In this document: positions 9,199-14,922 of the stretch, piece after piece
Layout of the letters: each line of letters starts with the position of its first letter
Position numbering within the stretch: position 1 is the first letter of the stretch
NCBI GenBank assembly: GCA_016748015.1
Contig: JAAOMT010000244.1
Location: 1 to 14,922, forward strand
From: Geosiphon pyriformis
Lineage: Eukaryota; Glomeromycota; Glomeromycetes; Archaeosporales; Geosiphonaceae
Reading direction: 5' to 3'
DNA length: 14,922 bases
The notes under the pieces: generated by a model
The model's input: only the letters and a program-made list of their open reading frames with translations
The model's database searches: none
What the model was told of the DNA's origin: nothing
Program-made: the position numbers and the translations under genes

Positions 9199-9432
9199 TA
9201 TTTCCTTAATGAAATTAATGATAGTCAAGTTCTTTCGTCGAGGAAATCATTAATTGAAGCTCTAGCTCAAAATGGTTATTATGAACCCTTGAAAAGAGTT
9301 GCAGGTGTTATCATCAATGTTTGTGTGATGATGGCTGCAATGAATATAAAGAATAAGGATATTCTTCATTATTTTCTCGCTATTTTTAATGTAAGACTAA
9401 AAAAAACCAAAGTTAAGTATAACTCAAAGTAA
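9199..9432 (+). pseudogene. unrecognised coding fragment, possible isolated exon
   Basis: The frame between stops TAA 9196 and TAA 9430 reads as normal protein in its centre: SSRKSLIEALAQNGYYEPLK, then RVAGVIINVCVMMAAMN, then KNKDILHYFLAIFN. There is no early ATG. The coding-like part is bracketed by an acceptor-like gatag (9220-9224) and a good donor-like gtaaga (9391-9396), so it could be one internal exon of a lost or longer gene. Codon use and GC content are clearly above the surroundings. I recognise no domain with confidence. Confidence 0.35.
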
Positions 9433-10263
9433 TCATGATTTTCCACGAAAATCGCACTATGAAAGATATTAGATATATGGGTTATTCATATTTTACTATC
9501 AATACTCATTAAAATTCCGCTGTAAAACAATATGATGAAAAAAAATAAAAGCAGGAAAATTAAAAAATTTATCAAATGAAAATATTTGAAAAGCTGAATA
9601 AATAATGTTAATTTACATAAACTAAAATTATTAAAAATAATTATATAAAAAAGGTTTGAATATATATTAAAAAATTTAATACCTTTTATAAGTTTTAATA
9701 AAAAAAAAACTAAAATTTATAATTATTAAAATTGTAAAAAGGTTAACAAAATGGTTTTTTTATATACATTAATTTATTAAGATTTCAAATATAATAATAT
9801 TTTTAATAAATTCAAAATTTTCAAATTTTAGTAAAATTTACAAACATTAGATTTTAAAGATTAAATAAAAATTTGTTCAACAATGATTAGCAAAAATTTA
9901 ATTTAACAATAAATTTATTTATTTTATTAAATATTATCATTGAAAGCTTTGGTATAAAATTAGTATAATATAATTTTTGATTTTTTGAAACATTTTTTAA
10001 TGTTTTAAGTTTAAATTAATTAAAATTGTATTTTCATTTAATATTAAATATTCTTATTAAATTCAGCTTTGTAAAGTATTTTTATTATAAAATATTAAAA
10101 ATATTTTTCAAAATTAATATTAATATTATAATTGTTATATTTTTCGACAAATATTTAAATTTTATATTGAAAAATTCAAAAATAATTAGATTACTAATGA
10201 GAAAAAGTACATTTATTTGATATATTTTAAGTCTTCTAAAATAAATCACAACAAATAATAATA
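9433..10263. other. extremely AT-rich stretch
   Basis: This holds long runs of A and T and almost no GC. The open frame near 10026-10220 consists of Ile, Phe, Lys, Asn and Leu dictated by AT content and is not called. I see no signal until the hAT target-site duplication at 10264. Confidence 0.7.
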
Positions 10264-10600
10264 ATTTAAAATAGGGATGTTAATCGGTCCTAAAATTAGG
10301 ACCGTCGGTCCCGCAGTAATTTTAGTCATGTGACAAAACAGACGATTCTATAGGTTCGTCCCACCTTATTATTTAGTAATACAAAGATTAACGTTCAACG
10401 TTGGTTATATTTTTATCATGAACACAAAAAAATGAACGCGACATACTATAAAACGATCACGACACGACACAAACACGACTTTCTTTTATACGTGACAAAA
10501 AGAATTAGTTATGAATTTCGAACATACCATTTTTTCATTACAAAGTTGTTCATTGTTTAGGGCAATATAATTTTAGTGCGATGTGATATTTATCGAGTTT

Positions 10601-10834
10601 TCATCTTTGAAAAATATAACAAGAAATTTCTGTTAATATAAGAGGTATTAATCGGAAAATCAACATAAAATCAAGTGAAATTAACCAATCACGGTGCCAA
10701 TAGCTATTGGCTTCGGTAAAGCAGATCTCTTCGGTGTCTTTGATGAATAAAGAATATGCTGTTGTAGCATGTTCCGATACAATTTCAATATTTGTTGCGC
10801 ACATATAATAATAAAGTAGCTTGAGTTTCGTCAA
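10601..10834 (-). other. open frame inside the hAT element, possibly captured sequence
   Basis: A 77-codon minus-strand frame starts from TTG, with its first ATG at codon 11 (MCATNIEIVSEHATTAYSLF) and later DTEEICFTEANSYWHRDW. It then turns hydrophobic and Leu/Ile-rich. Its composition is more protein-like than the AT-driven frames elsewhere. It does not resemble a hAT transposase, which is far longer with a C-terminal dimerisation region. It may be host sequence captured by the element, or chance. I assign no function. Confidence 0.2.
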
Positions 10835-10844
10835 TATATATGTA

Positions 10845-10921
10845 CAATAGGCACTGAAAGTAACGTCCGATTTTTATATGTATTACTATACAAAATTGGG
10901 CGTTACTTTTAGTGTCTACTG
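10845..10921. mobile_element. 77-bp Tc1/mariner-like MITE nested in the hAT element
   Basis: Terminal inverted repeats of 30 bp pair 10845-10874 with 10892-10921, identical at 25 of 30 positions, around a 17-bp loop. The right arm in reverse reads CAGTAGACACTAAAAGTAAC, and with the flanking TA gives the TACAGT start typical of Tc1/mariner elements. TA dinucleotides flank both ends (10843-10844 and 10922-10923), the target duplication expected for this superfamily. It has no coding capacity. Just outside the right end, caatagaca resembles the element's own terminus (caataggca), perhaps a trace of a second copy. Confidence 0.8.
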
Positions 10922-10957
10922 TACAATAGACAAACCATTAACATCCTTAATTTAAAA

Positions 10958-11672
10958 GTATAAATTTTATTATTTTGACATTAGCAAATTAAAATCAAGT
11001 ATGAAAATAAAAAAGAGTTTAAACGGATGAACTATTAAAATTTTAGACATATTAAGAATTTTAAATATATCTTAAATATTTTCTAAATGTAAATTCTCTA
11101 ATCGCTGTGTAAGAAACTTATTAGTAAATAAAATAGTAACTTCTCTTTTATCAGTCAGAGAAAGAAACCTTTTGATGCACTAAAAAGAAAAATGTCTCTG
11201 CCACATTACACGCCTAGCTATTTTCACTAAACGATATATTAAAGAAGTGTTGAACGATGAAAAGATTAATTTCATAACATGATGTCATTTTATTTTGCCT
11301 CTCAAGGAGATTGATTAATGTGATGAAATCAACTTTAGAATTTTACTCAGCGAGAATTGAAAGAAAGAATGAGTAATTATATGCAATTAATTTTCCTTAA
11401 AAAAAATTTCCCAGCGAGGATTTTAAAAACCTTTTAATTTCATTTTATATGGAAATTTTTTCACAGCGTAGATAATTATTATAAAGATTACTAGCGATAG
11501 AATCTTTTAAAGACTAAAAATCTACTTTGTTTTCACTTGGTTGCTATTAAAAATAGTGAATTAATCAGTGGAATTTGGTAAATTGCTAATAATTTTTTTT
11601 TTAATTTAAAAAAACAGCTTCCCAAGATTGATTTCAAATGAGAGAAAATATATTATATAGGAAATAATATTT
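10958..11672. other. intergenic, with degenerate CAGCG-containing repeats
   Basis: No gene is seen. At about 11340-11500 a short pattern recurs: T-rich run, then cagcgag or a variant, then ga-rich sequence (cores near 11347, 11412, 11464 and 11492). Copies are irregularly spaced and diverged, so this may be an eroded tandem repeat. The end next to 11673 is the 3' flank of the small secreted-protein gene. Confidence 0.4.
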
Positions 11673-11921
11673 CTAATGACCATGGGAGGATTTGTCGATT
11701 TTGCCATTAAGAGCACCAGCCCATTTATTTTGATTTTTAATCCCGTTGCCATTTCCATTATTGACACCATTGTTGTTACCTATGTTCCAATTCCCGTTAT
11801 TGTTACCATTGTAGTTGCCAATATTAGCGTAATATGGAGATGCATTTGTTGAAGGGGAGACAGTTAACAGAATGAGGACGATAGCAAGAACAACGGTGAA
11901 AGTAAACGAAATTTTGCCCAT
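11673..11921 (-). CDS. small secreted Asn/Gly-rich protein, 82 aa
   Basis: An intronless frame runs from ATG 11921-11919 to the stop at 11675-11673. Residues 1-27 form a strong signal peptide: MGK, hydrophobic core FTVVLAIVLILLTV, likely cleavage after STNA before SPYY. Residues 33-61 are a degenerate Asn/Gly region with pattern GNxNGNxN (for example NGNWNIGNNNGVNNGNGNG), including one Trp and several hydrophobic spacers. A polar tail (62-82) ends KSSHGH. The mature protein has no cysteine. The signal peptide plus Asn/Gly repeat plan and a terminal His match the larger protein at 4728-4156, so the two may belong to one loose family, though low complexity can mimic homology. Function is unknown. 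The frame is undamaged and clearly GC-richer than its surroundings, supporting a real gene. Confidence 0.8.
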   Translation of the reverse strand: MGKISFTFTVVLAIVLILLTVSPSTNASPYYANIGNYNGNNNGNWNIGNNNGVNNGNGNGIKNQNKWAGALNGKIDKSSHGH

Positions 11922-12059
11922 TTTGATAGAGTGAATTAGTAATGAGTGGAAAGTATTTGAAGTATGCTTAGAAATTTTATGATTGAGTGCTTTTTAAATC
12001 CTTTGATATTGAAAGGATGAAAGCTTGGATGAAGAATAAAGTTATATCAGGACGAGCTC

Positions 12060-12073
12060 GTTTATATATAAAC
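12060..12073 (-). promoter_or_regulatory. candidate TATA box for the 82-aa secreted protein
   Basis: A perfect 14-bp palindrome, gtttatatataaac, holds TATATATAAA about 140 bp upstream of the ATG at 11921. The distance resembles that of the TATA-like site of the other secreted-protein gene (about 129 bp). The site is in a moderately GC-containing stretch, so it is less likely to be background, but it remains a guess. Confidence 0.3.
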
Positions 12074-12288
12074 ATGGAATCTATTTCACGTAATAAGAAA
12101 GTTATTCTCTATTATCTAATTAATACCTTTTCATTTATAGTATTGATTGAATTAAAATTGATGGTTCTCAATTAAGTAATTATTTAAAACTCTCTTCTAA
12201 CTTTAAAATTTTAAAGTGAGATGTTTAAGAAAAAATATGCAATAATTATTTTGACTCGATCAGATCACCAAAAAGCTTAAAATTTTAA

Positions 12289-12819
12289 AGTTTTGTAAAT
12301 AAACATTCAGTCCTTGATTTTGTTAAGACATACATATATTATGAATGCGTTGAAAATTCTTATTTAAAACTTTTAGACAAAGAAGAGATTATTAGTCACA
12401 CATTTCTCAAATTGACCAAGAAAAAGTTTATGCAAGATAATATAAAAAGAGATTTTTATAAATTTTTTAAGGAGATTAAAGAGGAAAAATTGCGAGCATT
12501 TTCATCATAATGTGCTTTGGATGATATGAGTACAGTTTTAAAAAAATATTATATTGACAGTAATGAGACAAAAAAAATGTCCTCTTATGATGTTTCGATT
12601 AGGTTTGCTTAAGACTAATTACTTTTTCATAAAAATAGAAAAAATAAAGACTTTTATTACTGCCTAACTGAAATTAAGTTGAAAAAGAGTATTATATTTC
12701 TAGCAAAATCACTTAATGAAGCTGCAAATTGTTCATATATCGCGACAATCTATATGTATTTTCAAAAAAATTGGCAACCAAAATATTCTACTGGAATCTT
12801 AATTCAAAATTGCGGTTAA
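12289..12819 (+). pseudogene. SAM-domain family protein, N-terminal part, with three in-frame stops
   Basis: A single frame carries recognisable coding sequence without frameshifts from 12289 (after TAA 12286) to TAA 12817-12819. The first part resembles the SAM (sterile alpha motif) domain as found in a large AM-fungal family: LLDKEEIISHTFLKLTKKKF, MQDNIKRD, then FFKEIKEEKLRAFSS. TAA 12508-12510 sits where I expect the Tyr of FSSY. The frame continues LDDMSTVLKKYYIDSNETKK, meets TAA 12610 and TAA 12616, then reads NKDFYYCLTEIKLKKS and SLNEAANCSYIATIYMY. These match family motifs as I recall them (CLTEIKLK, NEAxRCxYI). In the family a GRVDYAIK-type region follows; it is absent here. There is no start codon at the N-terminus. 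Domain identity is from memory of motifs. Confidence 0.65.
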
Positions 12820-14253
12820 AAAAATAGAGTCAGGTTAATTATCCAATTAAAAAATAATAGATTCCTTAAACAAAAAACTAAATTTACATTACAAAGAATA
12901 AAAAAAAAAACTGTAAGCATCCACAAAAAATTATGCAGTTAAAACTTTTTATTACAACACAAACAAGAAAACAGAAAACATTAAAAGCTTTGATGAATTT
13001 AATTACTTTTATAAAATTATCAATCACAAGTAAATTTATTTATTTTTAGTAAAGTGAAAAATATAAAGATTGCTAACTCATGCTTTAGCAGAACTTTTTG
13101 GATTTTAGTTTACAAACTGATATTTCATTATGTATTTTAAAAATAAGAAATTGATGCTTAGCAAAATTGTTAAAACAACTCTATTGAAAAAAAAATATAA
13201 CACTAATAATTAAGTTTATTTTGCATTCTAAAGCACAATATTTTTTGTGAAAAATGCATAAACCAAATAATTATTTAAATACTATATATTAATGTGTTGA
13301 AATCTTTTTCTTAATTATATAAAAATATTATGCATTTTTGCAATTTCATAACACAATGCTAAACAACAGATAAATAAAATTTATTAATTTAAAAATAATT
13401 ATTGTTTTAAATAATATTAAATAAATTTCTTAACTGTAAATTTATTAAATTAATCCAGTACATAAATACATAAAAAACTTTTTTTTAACAAAAATATAAT
13501 TTAAGATCAATAAACAATATAAAAATTATTATATAAATAAATTACAATATTATTTCTGTAATTAAAATATATTTTCAAATTTTTAAAATCTGAAGAATAG
13601 TTGCTAAAGCTTAAAAAACCAATTTCGAAATTTTCAATAAATTATTAATGCTTTCACAAATATACAACCGAAAATTTTACTTTTACCTTATTTTTAAGAT
13701 TTTCGTTTTGGCTATCAATTAATTTTTCATTACAATATAAAAGTTTTATTAAAAACAAATTAACAGAGTTTTTAGCTAAAAACAAAATAAAAAATTCGAA
13801 ATGTATAAAAATAATGGCTATTAATCGAATAAAAAATCAGAAATATGTGACATCATATGAAAAAATGATTCAGAAAGATTGTTTCTAAAAAAAGATTTAT
13901 TAAGGAATTTCCAATTAGATTTTAAAATAAAATTATAAATCCAAAATTTCCTTCACTTGTAAATAATAATATATTTTCAATCTTGCGCAAAGTAATTTAT
14001 CAAAGTTGTACGCATTGAATTAATAAGTTTTATTATAATTATTTCTTCAATTTAAATGGTGGGTTTTTATAGGATTTTAAGATGAAGATTATAATATTCT
14101 ATGACTAATCATTGAATATATGATAAATTTTGCTAATAGCTTTTTCCTATTTAGTATTGATTGGCTCAAATATAAAATATATAATAAAAATCAATATATT
14201 TAACAACATCACTCTTAAAATCAAGAATAATTAACTAAATTACTTTTATAAAA
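12820..14253. other. long AT-rich gene desert
   Basis: Very low GC with many A and T runs. I see no coding frame with protein-like composition, no terminal repeats and no RNA gene. The 3' part of the SAM-family gene, expected downstream of 12819, is not visible here, so the pseudogene is truncated as well as interrupted. Confidence 0.65.
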
Positions 14254-14335
14254 TCCCCAGAGCCCCAACTTGAACCCTTAACTAACAATACATCTTATCT
14301 ACAAGCTGCAAAAATCGAATTCTCAATTAGTACCA
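14254..14335 (-). repeat. tRNA-like segment, possible SINE head
   Basis: On the minus strand, tggtactaattga (14335-14323) resembles a pol III A box, and ggttcaagttg (14276-14266) resembles a B box (GGTTCGANTCC) about 60 bp downstream. The B box runs directly into ggggctctgggga, like the 3' acceptor side of a tRNA. The T-arm stem does not pair and no cloverleaf can be closed, so this is not a functional tRNA gene. A tRNA-derived SINE remnant or an old tRNA pseudogene is possible; box matches are partial. Confidence 0.25.
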
Positions 14336-14424
14336 TAAGATTACAATCTCTGAAGACAAAAGTAATCGTGTAAATTGACGAAACCTAATACTGTATTACC
14401 CAAAATCTGTTTAGATTATTGCTA

Positions 14425-14592
14425 TTATATTTTTATTTTGTGAATTGATATGTTTCTATAGATTTGGTCGGCTGCTTGGTCATTTACAAGAATTATTGTG
14501 GTTTTAGTGTCAATTACCGCTTTTCCCCAGTTATTTATAGGGTTATGACCAACACATATTTGTTGCAAGAATCGCCCATTCTTTTTGCCTGA
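14425..14592 (-). other. coding-like open frame just inside the right arm
   Basis: The minus-strand frame from 14592 to TAA 14427-14425 reads GRFLQQICVGHNPINNWG, then KAVIDTKTTIILVNDQAADQ, then IYRNISIHKIKI. Composition is protein-like and GC is well above background. It begins at the inner edge of the right arm, where attaatcag followed by gc could act as a 3' splice site. There is no ATG in frame near the start. A plus-strand frame over the same bases is also open (ending LLQESPILFA), so the coding strand is not certain. No family recognised. Confidence 0.3.
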
Positions 14593-14922
14593 TTAATTGA
14601 ATGTATGTTACTTTAACTAATATTAATAAATTTTTTTGTGTTTTGTTTAGAATAATATTTTTTTGACTTAAAAAATGTAATAATTTATGAAATTTATAGC
14701 ACAAAATATATCATCAAATTACTTCTTAAACTTTTATTTATCTATTTGGTGTGAGTGCTTAAAATTTTGTTAAGAAATTCACTTTTTCTTTTCATATTAA
14801 GTTGTTCTGTCATATTCATATTTTATTCAAATAAATTCTTCTTTTTATGGATATTTAAGTAATTATTCAAAAAAAAGCAATTATAATCTTCAGATTAGAA
14901 AAAAATTTTCATCAATAATCTA
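14582..14922 (-). repeat. right arm of the long inverted repeat, truncated by the window
   Basis: Reverse complement of 278-550 (as 14922-14650) and of 712-779 (as 14649-14582). It lacks the 161 bp found at 551-711 in the left arm. The alignment is still perfect at the last base of the window, so the arm very probably continues beyond it. Confidence 0.9.

Larger units (their letters stand above)
10272..10949. mobile_element. non-autonomous hAT-type element, 678 bp
   Basis: The left end reads TAGGGATGTTAAT and the inverted right end TAAGGATGTTAAT. They match at 13 of the first 15 positions and fit the (C/T)AGGGATG terminus known from Ac and other hAT transposons. Exact 8-bp duplications, atttaaaa, flank the element at 10264-10271 and 10950-10957, the length expected for hAT. 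A subterminal hairpin (8-bp stem ggtcctaa/ttaggacc) lies at 10286-10303, and short cacgac-type repeats near 10455-10490 are typical of hAT subterminal regions. There is no transposase frame, so mobility would have needed an enzyme from elsewhere. A smaller MITE is inserted near the right end. Imperfect termini suggest an old copy. Confidence 0.85.

Noticed and set aside
9132-9432. A secreted protein starting MIGKANCYLLFTLLLAF and continuing into the fragment at 9223
   Set aside because: The two parts are in different frames, and no intron with a reasonable donor restores the frame.
10026-10220. Plus-strand 64-codon frame of Ile, Phe, Lys and Asn
   Set aside because: Composition is dictated by nearly pure AT sequence; no coding evidence.
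11987-12175. Plus-strand 62-codon frame (ERMKAWMKNKVISGRARLY)
   Set aside because: It overlaps the presumed promoter of the 82-aa secreted protein, changes to AT-driven residues after half its length, and matches no family I know.
278-14922. Maverick/Polinton-type large DNA transposon bounded by the inverted arms
   Set aside because: No polymerase, integrase, protease, ATPase or capsid-like gene is visible between the arms, so only a non-autonomous or unrelated structure can be considered.
1-14922. CRISPR arrays, bacterial operons, ribosome binding sites, rRNA genes
   Set aside because: None seen. The tandem repeats lack spacers, and gene content and composition point to a eukaryotic nuclear genome.

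Overview
The window looks like nuclear DNA of a fungus, most likely an arbuscular mycorrhizal fungus of the Rhizophagus type (inference). The base composition is very AT-rich, with slightly GC-richer islands only over coding or formerly coding stretches. The recognisable proteins also fit: a Sel1-like-repeat protein with repeats of the form KAAEAG..AQYNLGLCY, and a SAM-domain family with FLKLT, KLRAFSS and CLTEIKLK motifs, both of which I associate with large families in Glomeromycotina. I had no database access, so this assignment rests on motif recognition.

Layout. Positions 278-779 and 14582-14922 are the two arms of a long inverted repeat. By eye they are identical over 273 bp, then differ by a 161-bp indel and one substitution. 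The right arm is cut by the window end. The arms enclose about 13.8 kb. Just inside each arm is a coding-looking stretch that reads away from the arm: 804-1204 on the plus strand and 14592-14425 on the minus strand. Inside lie, in order: a Sel1-repeat gene broken by one stop (3095-2316, minus); an intact gene for a secreted Asn/Gly-rich protein built from 13-residue repeats (4728-4156, minus); three unrecognised decayed coding fragments (about 5002-5544, 6229-6417 and 9199-9432, plus); a 678-bp non-autonomous hAT element with an 8-bp target-site duplication (10272-10949), with a 77-bp Tc1/mariner-like MITE nested inside it (10845-10921); a second intact small secreted Asn/Gly-rich protein gene (11921-11673, minus); a SAM-domain family pseudogene with three in-frame stops (12289-12819, plus); and a weak tRNA-like, possibly SINE-derived segment (14335-14254, minus).

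Reading. This is a gene-poor, repeat-rich accessory region in decay. The only two intact convincing genes both encode cysteine-free secreted proteins rich in Asn-Gly-Asn, with no recognised function; extracellular matrix, cell wall or host-interface roles are guesses. There is no operon logic here and no sign that the genes form a pathway. The features most worth following are the near-identical inverted arms and the pair of Asn/Gly secreted proteins between them.
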